Source: Clostridia bacterium (GTDB taxonomy: Bacteria > Bacillota > Clostridia > Peptostreptococcales > Anaerovoracaceae). From it: 64,000 nucleotides of DNA. The notes beneath the pieces are model-generated. The model was not told where the DNA came from. It was given only the letters and a program-made list of their open reading frames with translations, and made no database searches. The stretch lies in the NCBI GenBank assembly GCA_030537495.1, contig JAUNMH010000001.1:162096-226095 (forward strand). Direction: 5' to 3'. Shown in pieces: positions 18,121-27,586 of this stretch; position 1 is the first letter of the stretch; each line of letters starts with the position of its first letter. The position numbers were made by a program, and so were the translations under genes.

Positions 18121-18990
18121 ATGAACAAACCCTATATTTGCGCATTTATCACCATTTTCTTTTGGGGGTCAACTGCGGCCATAAGTAGCCTGGTTCTAGA
18201 TTCGATTTCCACATTGGCCTTGGTTTTCTACGGGTCCCTCGTGGCAACAATCTTCCTTCTGGTTTTGAACATTGTTACAGGAAGAATTGGGCAGGTTAAG
18301 GAAATCACAGGACGCGACTATGCCAATATGTTTGTAGTGTGAATGCTGGGAATATTCCTTTATAACGTTTTGTTATTCTTCGGAATGACAAGAATTTTGG
18401 TCCAGCAAGCTTTTATCATCAACTACCTGTGGCCGATTTGCATTGTGATTTTCTCATGCATAATACTAAAAGAAAAACTTACGGTAATAAAATGCATATC
18501 CATGCTGGCATCTTTTGCAGGCGTTGCCGTTGTTGCAACAGGAGGCAACTTTTCAAACCTTGGAAGCCTTGATTTTCTAGGCGTTCTAGCGGCTTGCCTC
18601 GCAGCAGTCTTCTACGGACTTTTCTCCGTGCTGACTATCAAAATTAAATATGATAAGTTCGTAGCCATGATGGTATACTATTTCTTTTCAACCATCGTGT
18701 CAGCCGTAGCGCTACTAGCCACAAACACATTCATCATCCCGACTGCCAGCCAGATTCCGGGAATTCTTTGGATTGGTATTCTAGTTAACGGCGTAGCTTT
18801 CACCCTATGGTCCATAGCAATTGCTGCCGGAAACACTGCGAGACTGTCCAATCTCGCTTATCTGACGCCTTTCGTCTCCCTAATTTGGATTTATTTCCTC
18901 ATAGGCGAACCGATTTCTATGGCTTCAGTCATCGGCTTACTTATCATCATTTCAGGCGTTGTCCTGCAGATGTTCGATAAACAGAAATAA
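18121..18990 (+). pseudogene. EamA/DMT-family permease interrupted by in-frame TGA
   Basis: Two ORFs in the same frame, 73 and 215 codons, are separated by a single TGA at 18340-18342. Together they give a 289-codon protein with about ten transmembrane helices, the normal length for EamA drug/metabolite transporters (ITIFFWGSTAAISSL in repeat one; LLIIISGVVLQMF at the end). The stop falls inside helix three where a small or hydrophobic residue is expected; a single change from GGA or TGG would produce it. TGA is an ordinary stop elsewhere here, so this is either a recent nonsense mutation or a sequencing error. The downstream ORF could in principle restart at the adjacent ATG, but it has no ribosome binding site. 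Confidence 0.8.
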
Positions 18991-19039
18991 ATAACGCGGC
19001 GCAACAAGCCGCAAATATTTTAACAGGCAAAAACTCTAA

Positions 19040-19072
19040 AACCCGGAAAGCTTACGCTTTCCGGGTTTATTT
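19040..19072. terminator. Bidirectional intrinsic terminator
   Basis: A perfect 12-bp stem AACCCGGAAAGC / GCTTTCCGGGTT with a TTAC loop at 19040-19067 is followed by T-rich sequence on the plus strand. It lies between the convergent DMT gene and the EF-G-like gene and can serve both. Confidence 0.85.
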
Positions 19073-19100
19073 GTTTCCATATAAAATCGACTATGCGTCT

Positions 19101-21056
19101 TTATTTTTCAAGGCTAGCCTGATATTCAGCCATAATCTTTTCAGCAAGAGCCTTAGGAACTTCTGCGTATTTTTCGAATTCAAGATCGAATGTTCCTCTA
19201 CCCTGAGTCATTGAACGAAGTCCTAGTGAGTAGTCAAACAATTCTGCCTGAGGTGCAACTGCAACTAGCTTCTGTCCGCCGTTAAGCTGAGGTTCCATAC
19301 CTAGAATCTTACCTCTTCTCTTGTTCATGTCGCCCATTACATCTCCCATGTATTCATCAGGAACGTAGATGTTCATTTTCATATATGGTTCAAGTAAGCA
19401 CGGCTGAGCTTCTACGATACCCTTCTTAAATGCAAGTGATGCTGCAATCTTGAAGGAAACTTCGTTGGAGTCTACATCGTGGTATGATCCATCGTAAAGA
19501 ACTGCCTTAACATTTACTACCTTACATCCTGCTAGAGGGCCCTTCTGCATGCTTTCTACTAGTCCCTTTTCTACTGCAGGTACATAGTTCTTAGGAATTG
19601 ATCCACCGAATAATTCTTCTGAGAACTCGAATTCCTTATCTGAAGGTGAGAATCTGATGTGAACGTCACCGTACTGACCAGCTCCACCGGACTGTTTCTT
19701 ATGCTTACCCTGAACATCGGAAGTTCCCTTAATTGTTTCTCTATAAGCAATCTTCTGAGGTACAGTCTTAACCTTTACGCCAAATCTATCCTTTAACTTA
19801 GCCATGATAATTCCAAGCTGGATATCTCCCTGTCCGCCTAGAAGTGTCTGGTGAGTTTCTGAATTTCTCTGAACTACGAATGAAGGGTCTTCTTCTCTTA
19901 GTCTTGCAAGGCCAGTTCCCATCTTTTCTTCATCGTTCTTATCTTCAGGTTCAATGGCGATGAAGTAGTTTGGTGATGGATAGTCAAGAGGAAGATAAAC
20001 AATAGGGTCTTCCTTATCGCATAATGTATCACCTGACTGAGTATACTGAAGTTTTGCAACAGCTACGATATCGCCTGCTTCTGCATAGTTCAGTTCTAGC
20101 TGGTTCTTACCTCTTAAGAAGAATAGCTTACCAAGCTTTTCAGGCTTTCCAACTCTCTGGTTGTATAATTCCTGTCCGGAAACAACCTTACCTGTAACAA
20201 CCTTCATAATAGAAATCTTTCCAACAAACGGGTCAATGATTGTCTTGAATACGAATGCTGAAGGTGTAGCATCTGTAACTGACATTCTTTCAACTGGTTC
20301 GTTATCGTTGAATCCCTGGTAAGGACCGTGCTGAAGTGGAGTAGGTACATAAGTTACTAGAACGTCTAGCAGACCTTCGATACCGTGTCCAAGGCTGAAT
20401 GCTGATGAGCAAACTGGTACGATATTACCTTCGGAAATACCCTTTACTAAGCCTTCTTTGATTTCCTGATCTGTGAAATCTTCGCCTTCAAAATATTTTT
20501 CCATAAGCGTATCGTCTGCCATAGCGATAGCTTCCTTAAGTTCTTCGTCAATTTCAGCAGTTAGAGGCCAGCTGAAAGGAATAAGAGTTTCTCCAAATCT
20601 TTCCTTTAATTCTCCGAAAGTCTTGTAGAAGTCGAATTCATCTTTGTCTCTCTTATTGATTACGATAAATCTTGGAGTCTTAAACTTTTCGCATTCGTTC
20701 CATGCAGCTTCAGTACCAACCTGAATTCCTGCACCTGCGTCAACAAGAATTACTGCAGCTTCTGCCGCTCTCAATGCAGCGTGTACTTCACCTACAAAAT
20801 CGAAATATCCTGGAGTATCTATGAAGTTAATCTTGCTGTCTTTCCATTCTACAGGAACTACAGATGTATTAATTGAATATCCTTTTTCAATTTCCATCTT
20901 GTCGTAGTCGGAAACTGTGTTGCCGTCTTCAACTCTTCCAAGCTTAGTGATTGCTCCTGTTGCCAATAATGCAGATTCAAGCAATGTAGTCTTTCCGCAT
21001 CCGCCATGACCTAATAAAGCAACGTTTCTTATAGTTTCACTTGTATATCCTTTCAT
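19101..21056 (-). CDS. EF-G-like translational GTPase (FusA2-type)
   Basis: 651 residues with the EF-G domain order but diverged from canonical FusA: P-loop GHGGCGKTTLLES, switch region DYDKMEIEKGYSINTSV, DTPGYFDFVGEVHAALRAAEAAV and VINKRDKDE. Domain IV contains GQYGDVHIRFSP and the C-terminus MTQGRGTFDLEFEKYAEVP. The family is a second EF-G homologue common in Clostridia and Thermotoga; its role is not settled, so it should not be annotated as the sole EF-G. AGGAGGT lies 10 bases upstream of the start. Confidence 0.88.
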   Translation of the reverse strand: MKGYTSETIRNVALLGHGGCGKTTLLESALLATGAITKLGRVEDGNTVSDYDKMEIEKGYSINTSVVPVEWKDSKINFIDTPGYFDFVGEVHAALRAAEAAVILVDAGAGIQVGTEAAWNECEKFKTPRFIVINKRDKDEFDFYKTFGELKERFGETLIPFSWPLTAEIDEELKEAIAMADDTLMEKYFEGEDFTDQEIKEGLVKGISEGNIVPVCSSAFSLGHGIEGLLDVLVTYVPTPLQHGPYQGFNDNEPVERMSVTDATPSAFVFKTIIDPFVGKISIMKVVTGKVVSGQELYNQRVGKPEKLGKLFFLRGKNQLELNYAEAGDIVAVAKLQYTQSGDTLCDKEDPIVYLPLDYPSPNYFIAIEPEDKNDEEKMGTGLARLREEDPSFVVQRNSETHQTLLGGQGDIQLGIIMAKLKDRFGVKVKTVPQKIAYRETIKGTSDVQGKHKKQSGGAGQYGDVHIRFSPSDKEFEFSEELFGGSIPKNYVPAVEKGLVESMQKGPLAGCKVVNVKAVLYDGSYHDVDSNEVSFKIAASLAFKKGIVEAQPCLLEPYMKMNIYVPDEYMGDVMGDMNKRRGKILGMEPQLNGGQKLVAVAPQAELFDYSLGLRSMTQGRGTFDLEFEKYAEVPKALAEKIMAEYQASLEK

Positions 21057-21189
21057 TTGACAGGACCTCCTAATTGTTATGTGTACTTGCGTACGTTACC
21101 CAAAGTATAACATAAAACTTTTATACAGTACAGTGATTTTTATTTCCATGATAATATTCTGTCAAAGTCGATATCATAGGTTCAAAAAA

Positions 21190-21211
21190 ATGCGCGATAT
21201 AATTCGCGCAT
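21190..21211 (-). terminator. Intrinsic terminator after the DUF3990-type pair
   Basis: Stem ATGCGCGA/TCGCGCAT at 21190-21197 and 21204-21211, followed on the minus strand by a run of seven T. It lies directly downstream of the gene ending at 21229. Confidence 0.8.
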
Positions 21212-21228
21212 CCATAAATAAAGAATAA

Positions 21229-21693
21229 TTATAAGACTTCCTTTTCCTCATAGCAAGCCAGTAAGTACGACGGGTTTTCATAGTACATGCTACTGTTGTA
21301 ATCATCAATTTTCTCACTGATAAAGGAATTATACACTTCGAACAGCACATCAACAACATCTGCATTTTCCTTTTCTGCTGCCATTTTAATTAGTCTTTTA
21401 TATACTTTTCCTATATCCCAATGAGAAGGTATAATGTACATACAGTCGCCAACGTTATCAAAACTCCCATTCTCTATATTCGCCTCTTCAATAAAATCCT
21501 CTGCCACACGTTCTATATTGTCGCAATGATAAACATCAGCCAGGTCATAGATTTTTTCAATCCTTTCCTTTCCTAACCTGTTTACTACATAGGATCTGAC
21601 GTTTTTAGTCTTTCTTGCAATATAGTCAATTAAGCCACAAGTGTAAAATAAATCATTGTCCTTCTGACTTTCTCTTCCAATTTCCTTTCCCAT
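21229..21693 (-). CDS. Hypothetical partner protein of the DUF3990-type gene
   Basis: 154-residue soluble, acidic protein with no signal peptide or membrane helix. Conserved-looking segments include DLFYTCGLIDYIARKT near the N-terminus, RIEKIYDLADVYHCDNI, a central SHWDIGKVYKRLI and YENPSYLLACY near the C-terminus. I recognise the type as a protein that commonly accompanies DUF3990 genes in Firmicutes, but its function is not known. It starts on the last base of the upstream gene stop (TAATG), so translation is coupled. An antitoxin or regulatory role is inferred from the arrangement only. Confidence 0.7.
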   Translation of the reverse strand: MGKEIGRESQKDNDLFYTCGLIDYIARKTKNVRSYVVNRLGKERIEKIYDLADVYHCDNIERVAEDFIEEANIENGSFDNVGDCMYIIPSHWDIGKVYKRLIKMAAEKENADVVDVLFEVYNSFISEKIDDYNSSMYYENPSYLLACYEEKEVL

Positions 21694-22154
21694 TATTCCA
21701 CCACCTCACAACCTCTGTATTCCAAACAATCCAATGCTTCTTTGGTGCAAAAGCACATCTGATGTGTCGGGTACTTAAACTTAGCAAGAACCCAAAACTG
21801 TTCTCTCGTTATAGTTCCATCCATATAGTCTGCGATATAATTATAAATCTGGTCATCAGCCATGGCGCCAATTACAATGTCGTACTCGTGGGGCTTTCCT
21901 GCGCGACAGTCAATAATAAAATCCAGCCACTCATCTGTCATTTCTTTGAATTCTTTAATCTTTAAATTCATATTCATCCGTACATCATACACAGACACAA
22001 TTTTAGTGTTATATCGCCTTGCCCATCTTTGAGCTTGTTCTTTTATAATAGTGCAGTAAAATCCGTCACCGAAATCTTTTGTATTATGCCCCTTTCTAAT
22101 CCCAGGCACCTCTACCGCCATATATCCTCCATGGAACACAGTCATCATTGCCAT
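21693..22154 (-). CDS. DUF3990-type protein with predicted ADP-ribosyltransferase fold
   Basis: 153 residues, cytoplasmic. It carries the expected three-part ART signature: His in MTVFHGGY near the N-terminus, the aromatic in DFGDGFYCTIIKEQAQRWA (residues ~33-50), and a Gln in YPTHQMCFCTKEAL near residue 130. ART-fold proteins transfer ADP-ribose from NAD+ to a macromolecule or are inactivated relatives. I assign DUF3990 from memory of the family pattern; no search was run. GGGAGTGAT is well placed before the ATG. With the following gene it forms a two-gene transcript closed by a terminator, an arrangement like toxin-antitoxin modules. Confidence 0.7.
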   Translation of the reverse strand: MAMMTVFHGGYMAVEVPGIRKGHNTKDFGDGFYCTIIKEQAQRWARRYNTKIVSVYDVRMNMNLKIKEFKEMTDEWLDFIIDCRAGKPHEYDIVIGAMADDQIYNYIADYMDGTITREQFWVLAKFKYPTHQMCFCTKEALDCLEYRGCEVVE

Positions 22155-22678
22155 AAAATCACTCCCTTTCGCCTGAAACCTATTCAGTCTCTATATGCAT
22201 TATACAAATCTATCCATCTTTTTTCAATATTATTTCATTTCTTCTTTAGGCCCGGCGCCATTCTATCATTTCTGCCAGCGTTATCACGTTTGACCTCACG
22301 GCCGGAGGCGCCATTTTATCATTTCTGGCACATTCGAGGATTTTTGACCTTGCCAGTACCAAAGTCTTTGCCGTAAGTCTTCTATTTTCCAGGTATTTTC
22401 ATTTTTTCATAAGAGTCTTCCATATTATGTAAATGGCATTGGTCACATTCCATGCTTTATCTGTATGAATGGGACAATTCTTGTATCTGAACCTATACAA
22501 GAGTCATTAGGGACAAGGTGCAAGAGAACAGCAGCGGCGATTTTCCATACATTTTTCTCGGATTTTGGTACTGGCGCTTCAAAAATGGGCGAATGTGCCA
22601 GGATTGATAGATATGCATCGTAATTAGACGATTCGTATCTATTGGTGCGACTTCACATTAATCCTAACTAAAAAATTT
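22155..22678. repeat. Gene-free stretch with direct and inverted repeats
   Basis: No ORF is supported. GGCGCCATTyTATCATTTCTG occurs at 22254 and 22307, 53 bases apart. A 40-base arm at 22325-22364 (CTGGCACATTCG ... GCCAGTACCAAAG) recurs inverted at 22563-22602, enclosing about 200 bases. Each arm is itself partly palindromic (CTGGC..GCCAG). Inside, CTTGTAT pairs with ATACAAG at 22480-22501. This could be a MITE-like element, a transposon remnant or a structured RNA; nothing here decides between them. Confidence 0.6.
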
Positions 22679-22706
22679 GAGCCCCACGTCCAGGGACGTG
22701 AGGCTC
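22679..22706 (-). terminator. Intrinsic terminator of hbd
   Basis: GAGCCTCACGTCC / GGACGTGGGGCTC stem read on the minus strand, followed by AAATTTTTT. It lies 23 bases beyond the hbd stop codon. Confidence 0.85.
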
Positions 22707-22729
22707 GTAGTTGTTAAGAGGTATATAAC

Positions 22730-23578
22730 TTATTTTGTGTAATCGTAGAAACCAACGCCAGTCTTTCTTCCTAGCTTGCCTGCTCTTACCATCTTTCTTA
22801 GTAATACATGTGGTCTGTACTTAGGATCACCGTATTCGTTGTAAAGAACTTCCATGATAGCTAAGCAAACGTCTAGGCCAATTAAGTCACCTAATTCTAG
22901 AGGTCCCATTGGGTGATTAGCACCAAGCTTCATAGCAGTGTCGATGCCCTTTGCATCAGCAACGCCGTCAGCTAAGATTCCAATACCTTCGTTGATCATT
23001 GGAATTAAGATTCTGTTAACAACGAATCCTGGAGCTTCAGCAACTTCTACAGGAGTCTTTCCTAACTTTTCAGCTAGTGCGATGATGGTATCCTTAGTTT
23101 CATCAGAAGTTGTAAGACCCTTGATGATTTCAACAAGCTTCATTGCTGGAACTGGGTTGAAGAAGTGCATTCCGATAACCTTATCAGGTCTGTTAGTTGC
23201 AGCAGCAATTTCAGTGATTGATAAGGATGAAGTGTTAGTAGCGATGATAGCTTCAGGCTTAACTAACTGATCTAGTTCAGCAAATAGAGCCTTCTTAGCT
23301 TCCATATCTTCAGTAGCTGCTTCGATGATAAGGTCAGCATCCTTAACGATTTCGATGTCAGTTGAACCATGAATTCTTCCCATGATTTCAGCCTTATCAG
23401 CTTCTGTAATCTTTTCTTTCTTAATCATTCTGTCTAGGTTCTTTTCGATAGTTGCAAGACCTCTTTCAACAGAAGATTCTCTTCTTGCTCTAAGTACTAC
23501 TTCATAACCGTTCTGAGCTAATACCTGAATGATTCCAGCACCCATTGTGCCTGTTCCTAATACTCCAATTTTCTTCAT
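22730..23578 (-). CDS. hbd: 3-hydroxybutyryl-CoA dehydrogenase
   Basis: 282 residues. Rossmann NAD-binding motif [23 protein letters not shown], catalytic-region [30 protein letters not shown] with the active-site His, and [16 protein letters not shown]. The enzyme interconverts acetoacetyl-CoA and 3-hydroxybutyryl-CoA in butyrate-type fermentation or beta-oxidation. It stands alone here, with its own promoter and terminator, not in a crt-bcd-etf operon. AGGAGGTTTTCAAATG gives an excellent ribosome binding site. Confidence 0.93.
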   Translation of the reverse strand: MKKIGVLGTGTMGAGIIQVLAQNGYEVVLRARRESSVERGLATIEKNLDRMIKKEKITEADKAEIMGRIHGSTDIEIVKDADLIIEAATEDMEAKKALFAELDQLVKPEAIIATNTSSLSITEIAAATNRPDKVIGMHFFNPVPAMKLVEIIKGLTTSDETKDTIIALAEKLGKTPVEVAEAPGFVVNRILIPMINEGIGILADGVADAKGIDTAMKLGANHPMGPLELGDLIGLDVCLAIMEVLYNEYGDPKYRPHVLLRKMVRAGKLGRKTGVGFYDYTK

Positions 23579-23663
23579 TTGAAAACCTCCTACGTTATGT
23601 ACGCGTTGGCGTATAATATGTTTTTGTTAATTTTGTTAAATAATTAACTTTCTGTCTATCGTA

Positions 23664-23691
23664 ATTATAACACAAGTCTAAATAATGTAAA
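23664..23691 (-). promoter_or_regulatory. Sigma-A-type promoter of hbd
   Basis: On the minus strand TTTACA (23691-23686) and a perfect TATAAT (23669-23664) are 16 bases apart. They lie about 90 bases upstream of the hbd start codon. Confidence 0.7.
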
Positions 23692-23840
23692 GACCTATCC
23701 GAAGAACTTTTAAAAACTTATTGCTGTCTAGCTATGGTACAATCTCAAAAAGCCTAATAATTCTAGGATGCAAGCAAAATTAAAAGTTGGTTTGATTTCT
23801 TTTAAGAAGAATGTTAAACTCGAATTGAAAGGAGCATACA

Positions 23841-24266
23841 ATGCATCGTAATGACAATATAATACCATGGATGACAACAGAAAAATATGTTGAGTCGCTA
23901 TATTCAAATCCACTCCTTGTTTCAATCAAGGAGGAAGAAGTTCTCGACACAACATACTATCAAATTTCATTCCTTGAGAACTTACAATATTATCAGATGG
24001 AAAACAACCTTCCGTACAGTCGAAACATTCATTGCTTTAAAATGATAAAAAAAGAATCAACGGAAAAATATTATAGACATCTTGGTGGTATGAATGAGGT
24101 ATATCTGTTTTTTGAGGAAGAAAGCAGATATACATGCTCAAATTCGCCCGAATTATTTGTTGAAGAAAGAGTGCGACAAGGATTAGAACCGAAGGACATA
24201 AAAGAACGCGGATACAAATATAAAGAGTACTTATGGCTTTTAGACGAACTGGCCCTACTAAAGTAA
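23841..24266 (+). CDS. Hypothetical protein, 141 aa
   Basis: I do not recognise this family. The product is soluble, acidic and tyrosine-rich, without signal peptide or membrane helix. AAAGGAGC lies eight bases before the ATG, and a strong terminator follows at 24294-24322, so it is a real monocistronic gene. Visible segments include YYQISFLENLQYYQ in the middle and YKYKEYLWLLDELALLK at the C-terminus. Neighbours (hbd, CLC antiporter) are unrelated housekeeping genes and give no hint of role. Confidence 0.7.
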   Translation: MHRNDNIIPWMTTEKYVESLYSNPLLVSIKEEEVLDTTYYQISFLENLQYYQMENNLPYSRNIHCFKMIKKESTEKYYRHLGGMNEVYLFFEEESRYTCSNSPELFVEERVRQGLEPKDIKERGYKYKEYLWLLDELALLK

Positions 24267-24293
24267 TTTAATTAAATATATCAAGCTCGATGT

Positions 24294-24322
24294 AAGCACT
24301 GGGAAATTGAACCCCAGTGCTT
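24294..24322. terminator. Bidirectional intrinsic terminator
   Basis: Perfect stem AAGCACTGGG / CCCAGTGCTT with T-run TTTTT after it on the plus strand. It separates the convergent hypothetical gene and the CLC antiporter gene. Confidence 0.88.
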
Positions 24323-24332
24323 TTTCGTCTTC

Positions 24333-25904
24333 CTAATTAACTCCTTTTATACTCCTGCAAATCTCATCCAGTCGCTCCTCAACCTTGAGAATATCGCCCT
24401 GCTTGCAAAGAAGCGTCAGGCTGTCACCGCCTTCAATTACAGTGTTTCCACCAGGCACAACCTCTCTGCCCCTTCTCTCAACAGACACAATCAAGCATCC
24501 CTGTGGTAGCTCCATTTTATCAATAGTCTGCCCATCCATAAAGCTTCCAATGTAAACCTCGCAATGCAGCAGCACCTTCCTAGTTCTGTGCACCATTGTC
24601 ATTCCATAGGCTTTTCTCTCGCCCAAAAGTCTCACGGTCAGCTGATCATAAATAGGTTCACCATTCAAAATATCCGCCATAACATAGGCGATCAAAGCCA
24701 CCAGAGCCAGTGGCAAAAAGTTGGTAAAATCACCCGTCATTTCCGTTATCAAAATAACCCCCGTAATTGGCGCTCTTGAAATGGCAGAAAAAGATCCTGT
24801 CATTCCCAGCACCACAAAAGTCGCCACATGCATTTCCTCATATCCTAAAAGCTGTCCCACGCCTAGGGCAAAGATGCCACCAGTCAGAGCCCCTAACACA
24901 AGCATTGGCAAGAAAGTTCCTCCAGGCACTCCTGATGAGAAGCAAAATACAGAAAATGCAAGCTTTATAAGCAGCAGAAGAACTAGGAATCCAAGCATAT
25001 ATTCTTCAGCAGCCACCTGGCTTACCAGTCCGTGTCCGCTTCCAAGAGCAACAGGACATAACAATGCCAGAGGAATTACCATTAAATAAGGCAAGGAAAC
25101 CTTAAGTCCTGTAAATCTGACCCATTTATAGAAATCCTGCATCTTGTCTATGCAAAGATTGAAAAGTACTCCAATTGCACCTAGTATAATTCCAAGCAAA
25201 ATAACCATCCAGTAACGTCCGAGTGGTAAAGCAGTCATTTCAGGTAAGTGGAACACAGGCTCCAGGCCAAATATAGAAGATGAAACGAAATCTGCAGCTA
25301 CCGACGCTGCCATAGTCGCAATTAAGATCTCAGTAGAAAAGTTTTTATGTAGTTCTTCCAGGGCAAAAACGCTTCCTGCAAGAGGCGCACAAAAGGCAGC
25401 CGCAAGGCCAGCACCTGCACCACAGGTTATAAGCATTTTTTCCTCATTGAGAACCTTACCTCTAAGGCGCGCATAGGCCTTGCCCACCATAGATCCCATT
25501 TGAATACTTGGCCCTTCACGTCCCAGAGACATTCCCGTACCAATTGCACAGACTCCGCCAATAAATTTTGCTGGCAAAACCTTCATCCACGGCTGTTCGA
25601 TTTTCCCAAGAAGCTCACCCTTAACCTGAGGGATTCCCGAGCCCCCGCAAAGAGGCACCTTCTTGCAGCAAATATACAGCACCCCTATGGATACAGCCAC
25701 CGCCAACAAATAAAACAGTAGCCACTTATCGAAGCCTTGAATATTGGAAAGGACAGAGCCTCTTAGAGACTCTGCCTTCTGTAAACTCATTCTGAAAAGA
25801 GATATAGGTAGCCCTGCAACAGCACCTACTACAGCTCCCTCCACAATCATCTTATATTTGTTAGATTCAACAGTTTTTATTATCGTTTCGATTTTAGCGT
25901 TCAT
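24333..25904 (-). CDS. CLC-family chloride channel/proton antiporter with TrkA-C domain
   Basis: 523 residues. The CLC selectivity motifs are present in order: GGSGIPQ, GREGPSIQMGS (with the gating glutamate of the H+-coupled exchangers), and GVPGGTFLPMLVLGALTGG. About ten hydrophobic segments span residues 20-420. The C-terminal 80 residues form a cytoplasmic TrkA-C-like regulatory domain (GCLIVSVERRGREVVPGGNTVIEGGDSLTLL). It probably exchanges Cl- or F- for protons at the cytoplasmic membrane. It follows the DUF1846 gene by eight bases. Confidence 0.92.
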   Translation of the reverse strand: MNAKIETIIKTVESNKYKMIVEGAVVGAVAGLPISLFRMSLQKAESLRGSVLSNIQGFDKWLLFYLLAVAVSIGVLYICCKKVPLCGGSGIPQVKGELLGKIEQPWMKVLPAKFIGGVCAIGTGMSLGREGPSIQMGSMVGKAYARLRGKVLNEEKMLITCGAGAGLAAAFCAPLAGSVFALEELHKNFSTEILIATMAASVAADFVSSSIFGLEPVFHLPEMTALPLGRYWMVILLGIILGAIGVLFNLCIDKMQDFYKWVRFTGLKVSLPYLMVIPLALLCPVALGSGHGLVSQVAAEEYMLGFLVLLLLIKLAFSVFCFSSGVPGGTFLPMLVLGALTGGIFALGVGQLLGYEEMHVATFVVLGMTGSFSAISRAPITGVILITEMTGDFTNFLPLALVALIAYVMADILNGEPIYDQLTVRLLGERKAYGMTMVHRTRKVLLHCEVYIGSFMDGQTIDKMELPQGCLIVSVERRGREVVPGGNTVIEGGDSLTLLCKQGDILKVEERLDEICRSIKGVN

Positions 25905-25912
25905 TAAATTCC

Positions 25913-27424
25913 TTAATAATTATTATACAGATTTGTTGTAACATACTCAGGATCACAAGTAACATCAATTCCCAGGGCACGAAGAGTCTGCTCATCGTGG
26001 TCGCTTAAAATTGCAGTACAGTGAGCTCTGCATCCATTTAGACATTTAAGCTTGTCAGCCGCCATCTGAGCTGTCGGATTATGAGTTCCGGACACAGTCA
26101 AAGCCATCAAAGCCTCCTCACAATTCAGGCTTCCTCTATCATAATGAAGCACATCAGTCTTCAAGTTCTGAGTACCTTCAAGGACCTGTGGTGAAATGAG
26201 AAGAACTTCATCAGGAAGACCTGCCAGCTGCTTAATCGCGTTAAGAACAGCTGCCGCAGAAGCTGCCATTCTTCTTGAACTTCTTCCGGTAACAAATGAA
26301 CCGTCCGGCATTTCAATAGCCATTGCTACAACGTTCATATATCTTTCATTCTGGCGTTTCTTTTCCACATAGTCGCGGGCAGGCTGAACAACCTTTCTAT
26401 CGCTGACTTCCTTGCCCACTTCCTTCATTAGAAGCAATGCCCTCTCACGAGAATCTCCGGAAATCAAACCCTTCTTGTAGTCACATTCTGCAATGAGATA
26501 TCTTCTGATAATTTCCTGATATGCAGCCTCTCTGCACACCTCATCATCAGTAATAGCGAAGCCAACACGGTTTACACCCATATCTGTAGGTGACTGATAC
26601 TCAGTAGTTCCGGTAATCTTTTCAATAATTCTCTTAACAACAGGGAAAACTTCCATATCTCTGTTGTAGTTTACTGCACTTACCCCATAAGCTTCCAAAT
26701 GGAAAGAGTCCAGCATATTAACATCGCGAAGGTCTGCAGTTGCAGCCTCATAAGCGATATTTACAGGATGCTTAAGCGGCAGATTCCAGATAGGGAAAGT
26801 CTCAAACTTAGCATATCTAGCCTTAGTTCCTCTCTTGAAGTCATGGTAAAGCTGAGATAAGCTTGTTGCCAGCTTTCCACTACCACCACCTGGGCCTGTA
26901 ACAACAACGACAGGCTTGCTAACCTCAATGTAAGGGTTGGCTCCATATCCCTCGTCGCTAACAATTGTATCAACGTCAGTTGGGTAACCTTTAGTAAACT
27001 TGTGCTTGTAAGTTTTGATGCCTCTGCGTTCCAATTTGTCAATGAACATATTCACCGACGGAGCGTCTTCGTAGCGCGTAACCACCACGCTGTTGATTTT
27101 TAAATCGTGTTTTCTGAAAATGTCTATGAGACGCATAACCTCCAGATCGTACGTAATGCCGAAGTCGTGTCTCGTCTTGCTTGTGGTAATGTCTCCTGCA
27201 TATATGCAAATTATAACCTCTGTCTGCTCCTTCATCTGCTTCAGAAGCTTAATTTTCGCGTTTTCATCGTAGCCCGGCAGAACTCTCATAGCGTGCTTGT
27301 CGTGAACAAGCTTGCCCCCGAATTCCAGGTACAATCTGTCAGCGTCTCCGTTCTCAATTCTCTCAAGGATGAACTTCGACTGCTCTCTTAAGTATTTCTC
27401 CGCATCAAAACCTACTTTTGCCAT
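25913..27424 (-). CDS. DUF1846 family protein
   Basis: 503 residues, soluble. It starts [19 protein letters not shown] and contains the family segments [38 protein letters not shown] (a glycine-rich P-loop-like motif at about residue 175) and [18 protein letters not shown]1846 is widespread in Firmicutes and its biochemical role is not established. It is co-directional with the CLC antiporter downstream. Confidence 0.88.
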   Translation of the reverse strand: MAKVGFDAEKYLREQSKFILERIENGDADRLYLEFGGKLVHDKHAMRVLPGYDENAKIKLLKQMKEQTEVIICIYAGDITTSKTRHDFGITYDLEVMRLIDIFRKHDLKINSVVVTRYEDAPSVNMFIDKLERRGIKTYKHKFTKGYPTDVDTIVSDEGYGANPYIEVSKPVVVVTGPGGGSGKLATSLSQLYHDFKRGTKARYAKFETFPIWNLPLKHPVNIAYEAATADLRDVNMLDSFHLEAYGVSAVNYNRDMEVFPVVKRIIEKITGTTEYQSPTDMGVNRVGFAITDDEVCREAAYQEIIRRYLIAECDYKKGLISGDSRERALLLMKEVGKEVSDRKVVQPARDYVEKKRQNERYMNVVAMAIEMPDGSFVTGRSSRRMAASAAAVLNAIKQLAGLPDEVLLISPQVLEGTQNLKTDVLHYDRGSLNCEEALMALTVSGTHNPTAQMAADKLKCLNGCRAHCTAILSDHDEQTLRALGIDVTCDPEYVTTNLYNNY

Positions 27425-27471
27425 TTACTCTTCCCACCTTCCTATAATCCTAAAATGTATTTTTTTATACT

Positions 27472-27573
27472 CTACAATGCCAGCTGAACAGCCCAAAGCA
27501 GTGATGTCACAACCATTGAGCCGATTACAAGACATGCGAGTATTCTTGCTATAAGTTTGTTTTTATCGTTCAT
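27472..27573 (-). CDS. Small membrane peptide, 33 aa (DUF4044-like)
   Basis: A 33-codon ORF reading MNDKNKLIARILAC, then a single hydrophobic helix ending VQLAL. AGAGAGGTACGTAAA precedes the ATG, so it is a credible gene. A basic cytoplasmic start and one transmembrane helix resemble DUF4044-type small membrane proteins of Firmicutes. It sits between DUF1934 and DUF1846 genes. Function unknown. Confidence 0.6.
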   Translation of the reverse strand: MNDKNKLIARILACLVIGSMVVTSLLWAVQLAL

Positions 27574-27586
27574 TTTACGTACCTCT

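Noticed and set aside
18340..18342. Possible recoding of TGA as tryptophan or selenocysteine in the DMT gene
   Set aside because: TGA terminates other genes here (45899, 6568, agrD), and no selenocysteine insertion hairpin is evident directly downstream.
22254..22360. CRISPR-like array from the 53-bp direct repeat
   Set aside because: Only two diverged units, no uniform repeat and spacer lengths, and no cas genes nearby.
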